Assembly (NCBI GenBank): GCA_037046735.1
Contig: JBAOHC010000027.1
Span: forward strand, 248,001 to 312,000
Direction of reading: 5' to 3'
DNA from: JADKAV01 sp037046735
GTDB lineage: Bacteria; Actinomycetota; Actinomycetes; S36-B12; UBA10799
DNA: 64,000 nucleotides
Shown here: one piece after another, positions 27,463 through 36,533 of the stretch
Layout of the letters: each line of letters begins with the position of its first letter
Numbering within the stretch: position 1 is the first letter of the stretch
Notes under the pieces: model-generated
The model's input: only the letters and a program-made list of their open reading frames with translations
The model's database searches: none
What the model was told of the DNA's origin: nothing
Position numbers and translations under genes: made by a program

Positions 27463-28836
27463 TTAGGCAGAGCCCACCGTGGGCCAACCCACGGATTCTT
27501 CAAGGCTGGCAGCGAGGTCGAGCAGAAGTTGCTCCTGACCCGCCTGGGCGGCGAAGTGCATGCCGATCGGCAGCCCCGCCTTCGAGCGCGCCAGCGGCAG
27601 ACTGATCCCCGGGGCACCGGAGACGTTCTGCAGTGCCGTGAAGGACGCGAAACGCAGCAGTCGCAGCAGATGCTCGCGCGGGTCGACCTCCGGCCCAAGG
27701 TAACCGATCCGCGGCGGCGGGGTCGCCAGCGTCGGGGAGAGCAGCAGGTCGAACGGGCCGAACGAGTCCGCGTAGACCTGGCCGAAGCGGCGCAGACGCC
27801 GGATCGAGCCGGGGATCCCGACGGCCACCCCTGAGAAGAATTTGGCCAGGTGCCGGCCGAAGGGCTCCATCCGCTGGGCCTGGAAGTCCTTGCCGTAGAC
27901 CTGCGTGCCAAGGCGGTACAGCGAAAAGGCCAGCATGGCCCAGTACCGCAGGAAGTCCTGGGCGATCTGGTCGCCGAAGGGGTTCTCGATGGGCTCAACG
28001 GTGTGACCGAGTGCTTCGCAGGCGCGACCGGTCGTCTCCAGTGCACTGATCACCTCGGGATCGACCGGCAGGCCGTTTATGCCTTTTGTGATCAGGCCGA
28101 TCCGCAGCGGTCCAGGATCGGAGGTGGCACCGATCGGGGGTAGGTCCGTGGGATGGATCTTGGCTATCTCGGTATAGAACTCGACCGTGTCCCGAACGGT
28201 GCGGGTGACCACCCCCTGGGTGACGATCTTGACCGGCATCTGATCCATCGCCTCCGGGGCCACCAGCCGGCCACGCGACGGGGCGAGACCCACAAGACCG
28301 CAGCACGATGCGGGAATCCGGATAGATCCGCCGCCGTCGTTGGCGTGCGCGATGGGCACGACGCCCGCAGCGACCAATGCCGCTGACCCACCCGAGGAGC
28401 CTCCGGTGCTGTGGTCCAGGCCCCAGGGATTTCGGGTGGCCCCGGTCAGCAGGCACTCAGTGGTCGCCGTCAGTCCGAACTCCGGCAACGTGGTCTTGCC
28501 CAGCGTCTCGAAGCCCAGCTCGCGCCACTGCGACACCCAGCGGGAATCGTCGGGGACTCCCTTGTCGGGGGTGGCACGTGATCCATAACGCGTCGGGTAC
28601 CCGGCGATGTTCTCGTTGTCCTTGATGAAGGTGGGGATCCCGGCGTAGGGCCCAGCGAGATTCTGCGGACTTTCCAGCCAGGTGACGACAGCGTTGAGCA
28701 GATGAGCGTCCTGGGCACGGGCAAGGGCGGCATCGCGCAGTTCCTGGGCGCTCACAGCGCCTGTGGCAAGGGCCTGCCGTAGCGCTGTGGTGTCGTGGGT
28801 GCCAAGAGCGTCGTCGCGGAAGGTCGATACCTGCAT
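27463..28836 (-). CDS. Amidase signature family hydrolase
   Basis: 457 residues. Catalytic Ser-cisSer-Lys triad: Lys in TFIKDNENIAG, cis-Ser in STGGSSGGSAA, nucleophile Ser in DGGGSIRIPASCCG. Cleaves amide bonds; related actinobacterial amidases act on varied nitriles, amides or nylon oligomers, so the substrate is open. I start at ATG 28836 (MQVSTFRDDA), since the upstream 16 codons look like shadow sequence. Confidence 0.93.
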   Translation of the reverse strand: MQVSTFRDDALGTHDTTALRQALATGAVSAQELRDAALARAQDAHLLNAVVTWLESPQNLAGPYAGIPTFIKDNENIAGYPTRYGSRATPDKGVPDDSRWVSQWRELGFETLGKTTLPEFGLTATTECLLTGATRNPWGLDHSTGGSSGGSAALVAAGVVPIAHANDGGGSIRIPASCCGLVGLAPSRGRLVAPEAMDQMPVKIVTQGVVTRTVRDTVEFYTEIAKIHPTDLPPIGATSDPGPLRIGLITKGINGLPVDPEVISALETTGRACEALGHTVEPIENPFGDQIAQDFLRYWAMLAFSLYRLGTQVYGKDFQAQRMEPFGRHLAKFFSGVAVGIPGSIRRLRRFGQVYADSFGPFDLLLSPTLATPPPRIGYLGPEVDPREHLLRLLRFASFTALQNVSGAPGISLPLARSKAGLPIGMHFAAQAGQEQLLLDLAASLEESVGWPTVGSA

Positions 28837-28893
28837 GGCCTTGATCCTAGGGGCACAGCGGTGCCGGTCGGCGAATGCCGACACATCGCCGGA

Positions 28894-29307
28894 TCACTCG
28901 TTGATGGCCTCCACACCAGCCGCCTTGAGCTCCGCGACTCGATCCCGCATGTGCTGCAGTACATCCGGGGGGTGCCCTTCCCAGTCGAGCACCTCCTCGA
29001 CCACCCGGATCGGCTCGGTCGTGCGGTACGAACGGGTCGGGTTGCCTGGAAACTTCTTGTCCGTGAGATTTGGGTCATTCTCCAGTGGACCCGTGGGCTC
29101 GACCCGATAGATCCGGCCAGGGCCCTCACCGAGGGCCAACTCAGCACCCCACACCGCCGCGTCCATCGTCGCGGTGAGGTACACGAAGTTGGCGGTCAGG
29201 CCAGCCCCGAAGTTCGACCGTCGGCCCGGCTCCAGCAGGTCCCCGGGAAGCAGATCTGCCTTGGTGCCGTGGAAGTAGGGTCCATGATCGTTGACCGGCT
29301 GCGTCAT
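28894..29307 (-). CDS. arr: Rifampin ADP-ribosyltransferase
   Basis: 137 residues, the typical Arr size. The match to mycobacterial Arr is strong: HGPYFHGTKADLLPGDLLEP, YLTATMDAAVWGAELALGEG, RIYRVEPTGPLENDPNLTDK and KFPGNPTRSYRTTEPIRVVE. The NAD-binding His (FHGTK), Tyr (VYLTAT) and Asp (NDPNLTDK) are all present. It ADP-ribosylates the C23 hydroxyl of rifamycins. Shine-Dalgarno AAAGGAG precedes ATG 29307. No transposon, integron or other resistance gene adjoins it; this looks like a chromosomal intrinsic copy. Confidence 0.95.
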   Translation of the reverse strand: MTQPVNDHGPYFHGTKADLLPGDLLEPGRRSNFGAGLTANFVYLTATMDAAVWGAELALGEGPGRIYRVEPTGPLENDPNLTDKKFPGNPTRSYRTTEPIRVVEEVLDWEGHPPDVLQHMRDRVAELKAAGVEAINE

Positions 29308-29392
29308 ATGGGCTCCTTTCTGGTGCGAGGTAGTGTCTCACTGGCGGATGCCATGGCGAAAGACCCGCTGTACGTGTCGGCCTGGCGGCGTG

Positions 29393-30622
29393 TCAGCCGT
29401 TGCTGATGATGCCCAGACACATCTCATCGGAGGTGCCCTCTCCCCACAGCACGTAGCGGGGTGGGCTGTTCTGCAAGGCGGGCAACTGCGAGCGCAGCCC
29501 CGGATCGTGTCGGCAACGGACCCGCAACACGTCGCCCGCCCGCGCCTTCACCGGCTCTGGCAGCGGGACAGCCGCTTGCTGGTCGAAATCCCAGTTCTCG
29601 ATGTCGAGCAGCACCTGCTGCTGGTTGGTGCCCGGGTTCAAGGTGACCGTGATCTCCCGGCCCAGCAGGTGCATGTGCCCGGCGACCGCGAAGATCCGCA
29701 TGTCGGCTGGGACCCGCCGGTCACAGACCTGCACGTCACCGCTGCGCGGGGCATCGGGATCGCCACCGCACAGCATCTGCAGGCCCGCGATGGTCGCGCC
29801 CGATCCGGCGCCGAAGCGGGAGACCACGTCGTCCAGCGCGTAGGTACGGTCGCACAATGGCCCGGACTCCCTCGGCGCGCAGGGCAACTCCACGGGTGCG
29901 GGCAAGAGCATCGTCGACAACGGCCGCAGTCCCGCGCGGTCGGTCACTCGCAACCTCACCTGGGTGGAGTCGCTGCCGGAAGTGCTGGCCAAGTTGTAGT
30001 GCATCTGGATCACGAGGGCACTGCCCGCCGGCAGCGGGGTGCCATAACCGGCTGGAGACTGGGTCGGCTTGCCACCTGGCGCCCAGGCCGTGACCCAGTC
30101 CGACTGGTCCAGACCAGATAGCGCGTCACCGCGAGAAGGCAGTCGCGAACCTCCGAAACACTCATACCCCGGACCCTCATCCTCAGCGTCCAACGCCCGC
30201 GCAGCCGCCACCTGTTCGGGCAGAGCCGCGTACAGGATGCCGTGGTGCACGATGGCCGGATTGCCGGGGACGAACTCGGTGCCCGTGATGGACACGTCGG
30301 TCTTCAGTTCGGGTTCGACGACGAAGCAGCGATACTCGTCCGTTGCGCCGGTTGGCGCCTCCGGACGGAAATTGGCCGGAACAGCCACGGTGACGATCTC
30401 TTCGCCTTTGCGGGCGACCAACGTCGCGCCCGGTGCCGTCGTTGAGTGGGTGCCGTGCGCCGACGGCGAGTCATCGGCCATCCCGGTGCTCGCCTCGTCG
30501 TGATCGTGGCTGCTGCACGCGGCAAGCATCAGCGCACCGGCCAGCAGGATGATCAGGCGTCGCACTCCCCCAGGATAAGCCCGCGCCTGGGATCGTGATC
30601 GGCGTCGCTGTTGCGCGAGCAT
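29393..30622 (-). CDS. Lipoprotein resembling copper type II ascorbate-dependent monooxygenase
   Basis: About 409 residues. Lipoprotein signal LIILLAGALMLAACSS with the lipobox Cys, then a His/Asp-rich stretch. The PHM-like metal ligands are visible: NPAIVHHGILYAALP, VIQMHYNLAS, VAGHMHLLGREITV and the Met of TSDEMCLGII. Several disulfide-range Cys. PHM-type enzymes hydroxylate C-H bonds with two coppers and ascorbate; bacterial ones are little studied. The start may be ATG 30622 or GTG 30565 (VRRLIILLAG); neither has a strong ribosome site. Unaffiliated neighbours (arr downstream, yihY upstream). Confidence 0.75.
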   Translation of the reverse strand: MLAQQRRRSRSQARAYPGGVRRLIILLAGALMLAACSSHDHDEASTGMADDSPSAHGTHSTTAPGATLVARKGEEIVTVAVPANFRPEAPTGATDEYRCFVVEPELKTDVSITGTEFVPGNPAIVHHGILYAALPEQVAAARALDAEDEGPGYECFGGSRLPSRGDALSGLDQSDWVTAWAPGGKPTQSPAGYGTPLPAGSALVIQMHYNLASTSGSDSTQVRLRVTDRAGLRPLSTMLLPAPVELPCAPRESGPLCDRTYALDDVVSRFGAGSGATIAGLQMLCGGDPDAPRSGDVQVCDRRVPADMRIFAVAGHMHLLGREITVTLNPGTNQQQVLLDIENWDFDQQAAVPLPEPVKARAGDVLRVRCRHDPGLRSQLPALQNSPPRYVLWGEGTSDEMCLGIISNG

Positions 30623-30692
30623 TCAGCGGTTCACGGCAACACCACGGGGTAGAGGGCTAATGTGCCAAGCGTTATGGATCATGGAGGACCGC

Positions 30693-31661
30693 ATGTCTGA
30701 CGACCCGGTGCGCAGTCGCGTCGCCATCCCCCCGCCGATCCCCGGTGAGCCGATGGATCCTCCTCTCAAGGAGGTGGAGCACACCCTGCGCAAGATGGAC
30801 AACAAGAGCGAGACCGCCGGCGCGGGCTACCGCGCCTTCCTGCGATTCAGCTATTCAAACGCCTCGCTGCTGGCGGCGGGCACGGCGTACTACGCCTTTC
30901 TGGCGCTGTTCGCCCTGGTGGTGTTCGCCTTCGGCCTCACCACCCTGATCGGCGGCGAGGCTCTGGCTGACACGATCACGGAGAGTCTGAACAAGGCCTT
31001 CCCAGGTTTGATCGGGGATACCGGGGTCTCCCCGCAGACGTTGCAGGACGTGGGCCAGACCACGTCCCTGGTGGGTCTGGTGTCACTGTTGATCACGGGT
31101 AGCGGTGCGATGGTGGCGGCGAGCAACTCGATACACCTGGTCTACGGCGTGGCCAAGGATTCCCGCAATTTCATCGTGGCTCGCATCCGGCTGCTCGCCT
31201 GGATGCTGCTGCTCGTGCCGCTGATGGCGCTGTCCTTCGTCCCGTCCGTGGTCATCTCGAATTTCGCCCAACCCGTCATGGATTTCCTGGGGCTCTCGGG
31301 CGGTTTCTGGACGTGGGTGCTGTTCGCGTTGACGGCAGTCGTGTCGATCCTGTTGAACGCGCTGGTGGTGTGGTTAATGCTGGGTCACCTTGGGGGCGTT
31401 AAACCCGCCCGCCGGCCACGGCTCATCGGCGCCGCCTTCGGCGCTGTAGCCATCGAGATCCTGAAGTACCTGCTGACGTTCATCATTTCGTGGTCGGTGA
31501 GCAAACCGCAGTACGGCGCCTTTGCCGCCCCTATCGCGATGCTGCTGGTGCTCTGGTTGGAGACCCTGGTCGTCTACATCGCGGCCTGCCTTGCCGCCGG
31601 TTTCGCGGCGTCGCAGGCACCCGTTCACCCGGCGCCGGAGCCTGAACCTATCCCTGCATGA
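30693..31661 (+). CDS. YihY/virulence factor BrkB family membrane protein
   Basis: 322 residues, six membrane helices. Family segments: FSYSNASLLAAGTAYYAFLA, ITGSGAMVAASNSIHLVYGV, and ILKYLLTFIISWSVSKPQYG with C-terminal APIAMLLVLWLETLVVYIAA. Function unclear (once misannotated RNase BN). Start at ATG 30693 with GGAGG 5 nt upstream. Overlaps the convergent L,D-transpeptidase gene by 14 bp. Confidence 0.9.
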   Translation: MSDDPVRSRVAIPPPIPGEPMDPPLKEVEHTLRKMDNKSETAGAGYRAFLRFSYSNASLLAAGTAYYAFLALFALVVFAFGLTTLIGGEALADTITESLNKAFPGLIGDTGVSPQTLQDVGQTTSLVGLVSLLITGSGAMVAASNSIHLVYGVAKDSRNFIVARIRLLAWMLLLVPLMALSFVPSVVISNFAQPVMDFLGLSGGFWTWVLFALTAVVSILLNALVVWLMLGHLGGVKPARRPRLIGAAFGAVAIEILKYLLTFIISWSVSKPQYGAFAAPIAMLLVLWLETLVVYIAACLAAGFAASQAPVHPAPEPEPIPA

Positions 31662-32247
31662 TGCGTTGCCGCGGGCCCATCACGATCACCGGCGAGGCTT
31701 GCGGGTCCAGCCACCGCAGAGTGGCGCGCATTTGCCCGCGAGTGACCGAGATGCACCCACGGGTTGCGGCGGGCCCGGCCACGTGCAGCCAGATTCCGCC
31801 GTCGTTGATGGTCGGATCCGGACGGTGCATGTCCAAAGGTGTCCGCCCAGGGACCCGGTTGAAGTTGACCGCCACCACGTAGTCGAACACCCATTCCCGG
31901 CCCGGCGGGCCCGTGAACCCGCTTCGATCATGGTCGTAGGGCAGCCGCGTGCCTCGAGGTTTCTGCAGGCGTCCGCCGGCATCGGTGAGCCCGAATGTGC
32001 CGATGGGCGAAAGATAGCTGTAGTCCCACGGTTTGCGGTGCCACCCCTTGGCCCCATTACGTCCGGGCATGGCAGCGACCTGCGACCAGCAACCCTCTCG
32101 GTACTCCCAGCGTGAGACGCGATTGTGACTGGAGCGCAGGGATCGACCGCTCACCAGCACGACCTGCTGGTGGCGGTCGGCGTCCACGGCGAACGCCTGT
32201 GCTACGGGCAACTCGCAAGGGGGCACGGGGGGCAGTGTGAACAGCAC
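31648..32247 (-). CDS. L,D-transpeptidase catalytic domain protein
   Basis: 199 residues. The YkuD-type active site reads IWLHVAGPAATRGCISVTRG, with the catalytic Cys in RGC and the upstream His in WLHV. N-terminal region (AQAFAVDADRHQQVVLVSG) lacks an obvious signal peptide, though ELPVAQAFA may follow an unseen one. Such enzymes make 3-3 peptidoglycan cross-links or attach proteins, with the Cys acylated by the tetrapeptide. An unusual repeat element lies in the 349 bp gap upstream of its start. Confidence 0.85.
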   Translation of the reverse strand: MLFTLPPVPPCELPVAQAFAVDADRHQQVVLVSGRSLRSSHNRVSRWEYREGCWSQVAAMPGRNGAKGWHRKPWDYSYLSPIGTFGLTDAGGRLQKPRGTRLPYDHDRSGFTGPPGREWVFDYVVAVNFNRVPGRTPLDMHRPDPTINDGGIWLHVAGPAATRGCISVTRGQMRATLRWLDPQASPVIVMGPRQRIMQG

Positions 32248-32341
32248 GCTCCCAGCCTACGCCGGTGGCGGACGGGGAGCGGGTTTCCTTCCGCCGTGGC
32301 CATCGGACGGAAGATACGGCTGACAACGACATGGCTGACAT

Positions 32342-32481
32342 CTGGAAAACTCCGCACGGGGAGGGCGTGGATGCGGAGTTCTCCAGCTTCTTGGTTAGAC
32401 AAAACACCCGATATCGGGCATTCCACCTGGACTTCGCCGCACGGATCACACAGACACCTTGAATCGTGCGGAGTTATCCAG
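32342..32481. repeat. Composite repeat element X: one inverted and two direct copies of a 15-mer
   Basis: The gap 32248-32596 holds no convincing gene. The 15-mer TGCGGAGTTNTCCAG occurs inverted at 32342-32356, directly at 32372-32386 (15 nt loop, long hairpin) and directly again at 32467-32481; the three differ only at base 10. A sequence ATATCGGGCA lies 39 nt into the region after the second copy, inside the palindrome CCCGATATCGGG. A second element at 46451-46590 has the same spacing but a different 15-mer. Strand and role unknown. Confidence 0.7.
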
Positions 32482-32596
32482 GCCGTCGATCGATAGACGA
32501 TCACTCAGCGCCCCAACCGAAGAGGGACGCACCCTGCAACGGCCAGTCATGCCGCACTCAAGGCTTCATGGAGGTCCCGGCCAGCGGCGTCAGCCA

Positions 32597-32908
32597 TCAC
32601 CGGCTCCCAGACGGGAAGTGGACAGCCAACCAGACCGTCGGCCGATCGGTGTGGACCACCCGGTGACGCACGCCCGATGCAATGGTGAGCCATTGCCCCG
32701 CCGTCAACGCCACCTCACCCCCATCCCCGAGATCAAGCACCGCGTGGCCGCGCAGTACTACCACCCACTCATCGTGATCCTGTTCGAGCCAGTCGGTGGC
32801 CTGACCGTGCGAGACGATCCGTTCGACCACCGCACCGTGCGCCTCATGCAGTTTGTCGAACACCTCGCCAAACGTGTCCACACCCTCGACGTTGAACAGA
32901 TCACGCAT
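32597..32908 (-). CDS. Cupin domain protein
   Basis: 103 residues. Cupin motif 1 is EQDHDEWVVVLRGHAVLDLG (H-x-D-E...G) and motif 2 is TIASGVRHRVVHTDRP (H at the second His). Small single-domain cupin with metal ligands retained; substrate unknown. Its stop is 115 bp from repeat element X. Divergent from glpF by 55 bp. Confidence 0.87.
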   Translation of the reverse strand: MRDLFNVEGVDTFGEVFDKLHEAHGAVVERIVSHGQATDWLEQDHDEWVVVLRGHAVLDLGDGGEVALTAGQWLTIASGVRHRVVHTDRPTVWLAVHFPSGSR

Positions 32909-32963
32909 ACGTCATTGTCCTCATAACGCGAAACCGGCCACGGCTGGCTGCTACACAACCTGC

Positions 32964-33713
32964 ATGATCGAGAACTTCGAAGTCATCACCATCAATGAGT
33001 TCATCGGCACGGCCATCCTTGTGCTCATCGGGTGTGGCATCGGCGCGCTGGGGTCGCTGCCCAAGAGCCTCGGCTTCGGAGCAGGCAACTGGATGCTTAC
33101 CGCCTTCGGCTGGGGCATGGCCGTGTTCGTCGGCGCCAGCGTCGCCTGGGAGTCCGGCGCGCACCTCAACCCGGCGGTGACTGTCGCCCTCGCCATGACG
33201 GACAACACGGACTGGGGCTTGGTGCCCTACTACTTCCTGGGCGAGTTCGCAGGGGCGATAGTCGGCGGCCTGCTGGTCTACATCATGTACAAGAAGCAGT
33301 TCGACGACCACGACGAACTGCACACGACAGGCAGCATCTTTTACACCAAACCCGGAGTACGCTCGCTGTTCTGGAACACCGTCTCGGAGGCGATCGCCTC
33401 CTTCGTCCTCGTCTACTGGATCATCCAACAGGCACCATGGCAGCCGTCTATTGAAGGTGCGGCACCGAACCTGGGCAACATCGGTCTCGGCTACGCCGGC
33501 GTCGCCTTCGCGGTCGTGGCGATCGGTGCGGGTTTGGGTGGGGCCACCGGCTACGCGATAAACCCGGCACGGGACCTGGGTCCCCGGATCGCCTACGCCC
33601 TACTCCCCCTGCACGGCAAGGAGAAGATCGACTGGGGATACGCCTGGGTGCCGGTCATCGGGCCACTCATTGGCGGGGCGGCAGCGGCCCTTGTTTACAT
33701 CGTGAACTACTGA
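32964..33713 (+). CDS. glpF: Aquaglyceroporin (GlpF-like MIP channel)
   Basis: 249 residues with six helices and both NPA boxes: SGAHLNPAVTVALAM and GYAINPARDLGPRIAYAL. The Asp after the second NPA (NPARD) is the aquaglyceroporin hallmark, so glycerol or small polyols are likely substrates. Start at ATG 32964 (MIENFEVITINEFIG). No glycerol kinase gene nearby. Confidence 0.93.
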   Translation: MIENFEVITINEFIGTAILVLIGCGIGALGSLPKSLGFGAGNWMLTAFGWGMAVFVGASVAWESGAHLNPAVTVALAMTDNTDWGLVPYYFLGEFAGAIVGGLLVYIMYKKQFDDHDELHTTGSIFYTKPGVRSLFWNTVSEAIASFVLVYWIIQQAPWQPSIEGAAPNLGNIGLGYAGVAFAVVAIGAGLGGATGYAINPARDLGPRIAYALLPLHGKEKIDWGYAWVPVIGPLIGGAAAALVYIVNY

Positions 33714-33796
33714 CGGGGCTGACCAAACCCTGCTCTGGTGAAGCCCGGGCAAACTCAGAATGAACGTCGAGTGATCAATTCAGGTAGGGTCACCAC

Positions 33797-35455
33797 GTGA
33801 TTCTTCTTGCCACCGCCATCGTTGTCGGCACCTTGATCGCGATGGCGTCGGGCAAGATTTCCCCCGTGTTGGCGTTAGCCAGCGGTTTGTCCATCGCCGC
33901 TGTCACCGGCATCACCACACCCGCTGCGTTATTCGCCGGCCTGAGCAACGGTGGTGTCATCACGGTCGCGGCCATGCTTGTGATTGCCAAGGGTGTGATC
34001 CACACGGGAGTGGTGTCGCGGGTCACCTGGCGCCTGCTGTCCACGGTGACCACCGCCTCGCAGACGCTGCGACGGTTGATCGTGCCGGTCGGTGTCGCCT
34101 CGGCGCTCATCAACACAACACCGATCGTGGCCATGCTCATCCCCGCTGTGAAGGAACTGCAGCAGACGCGCGGGATTCCCGCCCGCCAGGTTCTGCTGCC
34201 CGTGGCACACGCCACCACTCTCGCCGGAAGTGTCACGCTGGTCGGCACCAGCTCGAACCTGCTGATCGCTGGCATCGCGAGTTCCTCCGGGGTCAACGTC
34301 TCGATGTTCTCCTTCGCGATCATCGCCCTCCCCGTGGCCTTGGTCGGCTGGGCCTGGCTTCTGATCGCCTCACCGCGCGCGTTCACGGCCGCCGAAGACG
34401 AGGCCGAGCCGGAGATGGATTGGCGGGTGGAGTTGCCCGTGGCCCCGAAAGCGATCGGGATCGGGCGGCTGGCGCAGGACCTGGGGATCGCCAGCACGCA
34501 GCAGTACCGATTGGTGTCCATCCAACGTGGCGGCAAGACGCTGGATCCCGGGGAAGTCCTCGAGTCTGGCGACCGACTGATTTTCGAGGCCACAGAGGAA
34601 GGCGTGGCAGCTCTGTGGTCGAGCCCCCGCTTCGGCCTGTCCGAACAGCGCTTGTATGCAGCCTCGATCGCACCGGGCGAGGTCGGCACACTGGCCGACC
34701 TTGAGGACCACGGCGATGTCGAGGTCATCGCTGCCCGCACCAGCATCCCCGTCCACGAGGCGATCGGACAGGCGGGCGAGACGGTCTACCTGACCACCCA
34801 GAGCCCCGATACTTTGCAGGAGCATTCGGACATCGGCCTGTGGCAAAGCGCCACCAGCAAGGCCCCCCAACCCAAGAAGACGGGCTGGGCGCTGGCCATC
34901 CTGCTCGGAGTCATCATCGCGGCCAGTTTCGGCCTGGCGCCCGTGGAGGTGGCAGCATTCACTGGTGCCACTCTGATGGTCCTCACCGGCGTTCTGTCGC
35001 CGCGGGCCGCCGCCCGCGCCCTGGACTGGAACGTTCTCTTCATCCTGGCGGGCTCTGTGGGGCTCGGGGCCATCGTCGTCGACAGCGGACTGGCCGACAT
35101 CATGGCCGACACGATCACCACGATCTCTTCTGGCAGCCTCATCGCCGTGGTCGTCACCATGACCGTCGCCACGGCGCTGCTGACCAACATCACCACCAAC
35201 GCTGCCGCCGCCTCGATCCTGACCCCGGTGGGCCTGACGTTGGCCGCGACCTTGGGCTTCGATCCGGTGATCATGCTGGCTCTGATCGGAACCTGCATCT
35301 CATTCACGTTCATCAACCCGTTCTCCCATCAGTCGAACCTGATGGTCATGCAGCCGGGCCGCTACCGGATGGCCTCCTTCGTGAAGTTCGGGATCCCACT
35401 GGTTCTCATCTGCATGATCGCGGTGATCGGCGTGGCCTTCCTCGTGCTCTCCTAA
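33797..35455 (+). CDS. SLC13/DASS-type anion permease with TrkA-C domains
   Basis: 552 residues: N-terminal transport bundle (helices 1-6) with SNT-type motif ALINTTPIVAMLIPAV, a cytoplasmic insert ~210-340 carrying two TrkA-C-like domains (YRLVSIQRGGKTLDPGEVLE, VIAARTSIPVHEAIG), and a second bundle with TNITTNAAAASILTPVG and FINPFSHQSNLMVM. This layout matches bacterial divalent-anion or sulfate permeases. Followed by a bidirectional terminator-like hairpin at 35519-35567. Confidence 0.9.
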   Translation: MILLATAIVVGTLIAMASGKISPVLALASGLSIAAVTGITTPAALFAGLSNGGVITVAAMLVIAKGVIHTGVVSRVTWRLLSTVTTASQTLRRLIVPVGVASALINTTPIVAMLIPAVKELQQTRGIPARQVLLPVAHATTLAGSVTLVGTSSNLLIAGIASSSGVNVSMFSFAIIALPVALVGWAWLLIASPRAFTAAEDEAEPEMDWRVELPVAPKAIGIGRLAQDLGIASTQQYRLVSIQRGGKTLDPGEVLESGDRLIFEATEEGVAALWSSPRFGLSEQRLYAASIAPGEVGTLADLEDHGDVEVIAARTSIPVHEAIGQAGETVYLTTQSPDTLQEHSDIGLWQSATSKAPQPKKTGWALAILLGVIIAASFGLAPVEVAAFTGATLMVLTGVLSPRAAARALDWNVLFILAGSVGLGAIVVDSGLADIMADTITTISSGSLIAVVVTMTVATALLTNITTNAAAASILTPVGLTLAATLGFDPVIMLALIGTCISFTFINPFSHQSNLMVMQPGRYRMASFVKFGIPLVLICMIAVIGVAFLVLS

Positions 35456-35518
35456 TGGGCTTGGGGTCGCGAGACGCGGCTCCCCGGTCGGTCCTGCCTG
35501 AGGCCTGACCCGCCCGGC

Positions 35519-35567
35519 GTTCGTCTCGCGCCCACCGTTCGGCGTGTCCCCGCCGAAACAGACGAAC
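35519..35567. terminator. Nested hairpin between convergent genes
   Basis: TTCGGCG-TGTCCC-CGCCGAA (35538-35557) is a perfect 7 bp stem, enclosed by GTTCGTCT (35519-35526) and AGACGAAC (35560-35567). It lies in the 154 bp gap between the convergent SLC13 and MaoC genes. No T tract, as is common in high-GC actinobacteria. Confidence 0.55.
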
Positions 35568-35609
35568 CGCTGTACCTGGGACGAACGGATGAGGAAAGGC
35601 CCTGGTGGA

Positions 35610-36485
35610 CTATTCCCTTGCCCTGATGTGCAGCGCCGCATGCCGGGTCGTACCGGTGCTTAACAACAACGACCACTCCCCGGCGCCTCGATCGATGAAC
35701 AAAGTGGTCTTGGCCGGCAGGAACACGGGCTTGAAGAAGCCAGCGACCACGGTGTACCGCTCGGGAAGCTCTGACTCGACCTCCGACAGGCACCGTGCGA
35801 GGCTCCACATGCCGTGGGCGATGGCGGTGCGGAATCCGAACACCCGCGCGGCCAGGCCATGCAGGTGGATGGGATTGCGATCCTGCGACACGGCGGCATA
35901 ACGGCGCCCGATGTCGCCCGGGACGTCAATGGCGATCTGCTCGGCATCAGCCGATGGCGCGGGCCATTCCCGTTGCGGGTCGGCCTCACCGGCATCCGCG
36001 AGCCGACTCCCCCGGCTCAGGTATGTGCTCACCTCCCGCCACACGACCACGTCATCGCGCGTGGCAGTGGTGATGGCGTCGAACTGGGCCCCCTTGCGGT
36101 GGGTCCGCGGGTTGGCCAACTCGACGGTGATGTCGTACTCATCGGTGGTCTCGAGATGAGCCAGGACCTCGATGGTGTTCGCGATGTGCACCATTCCCAG
36201 CGCTGACATGGGGAAGTCCCGCGCCGTCATCAACTGCAGTGCCAGCGGGAATCCTGGTATGTGCAGCATCGCTGGGGGCAGGCCAGGACCGTCCCCGCAC
36301 ACCCGCCGGTAGTCCCGGATTCGCTGTTCGGAGAAGTCCACGCCTTCCAAGCTCAGCGACCGCCGCGGCAGTCGGTCCCCGCCGCCCCAGAGGAATCCGG
36401 GCAATGCCGCACCCGCGAGAGCCCGGGCATACAACTGCGGGGTCCACGGAGATCGCTGCAGGGTTTGACTCATGGCGGTATTCAA
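35610..36485 (-). CDS. MaoC-like hotdog dehydratase
   Basis: 291 residues, a double-hotdog layout. The C-terminal hydratase 2 motif is DIGRRYAAVSQDRNPIHLHG followed by FGFRTAIAHGMWSLARCLSE (catalytic Asp/His in RNPIHLH). The N-terminal half shares the fold without the motif. Likely an enoyl-CoA hydratase or 3-hydroxyacyl dehydratase in lipid metabolism. Start at ATG 36485 or 36473. Divergent from the next membrane gene. Confidence 0.88.
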   Translation of the reverse strand: MNTAMSQTLQRSPWTPQLYARALAGAALPGFLWGGGDRLPRRSLSLEGVDFSEQRIRDYRRVCGDGPGLPPAMLHIPGFPLALQLMTARDFPMSALGMVHIANTIEVLAHLETTDEYDITVELANPRTHRKGAQFDAITTATRDDVVVWREVSTYLSRGSRLADAGEADPQREWPAPSADAEQIAIDVPGDIGRRYAAVSQDRNPIHLHGLAARVFGFRTAIAHGMWSLARCLSEVESELPERYTVVAGFFKPVFLPAKTTLFIDRGAGEWSLLLSTGTTRHAALHIRARE

Positions 36486-36533
36486 TCGCGCGACACGGCC
36501 ATCGCGCTTGCGTGCGGAGTAGATTCACCACTT

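Noticed and set aside
32265..32462. 65-codon plus ORF over element X
   Set aside because: It spans the hairpin arms, has no ribosome site, and similar peptide fragments in both elements (VR-x-N...YR) come from the shared core, not a conserved protein.
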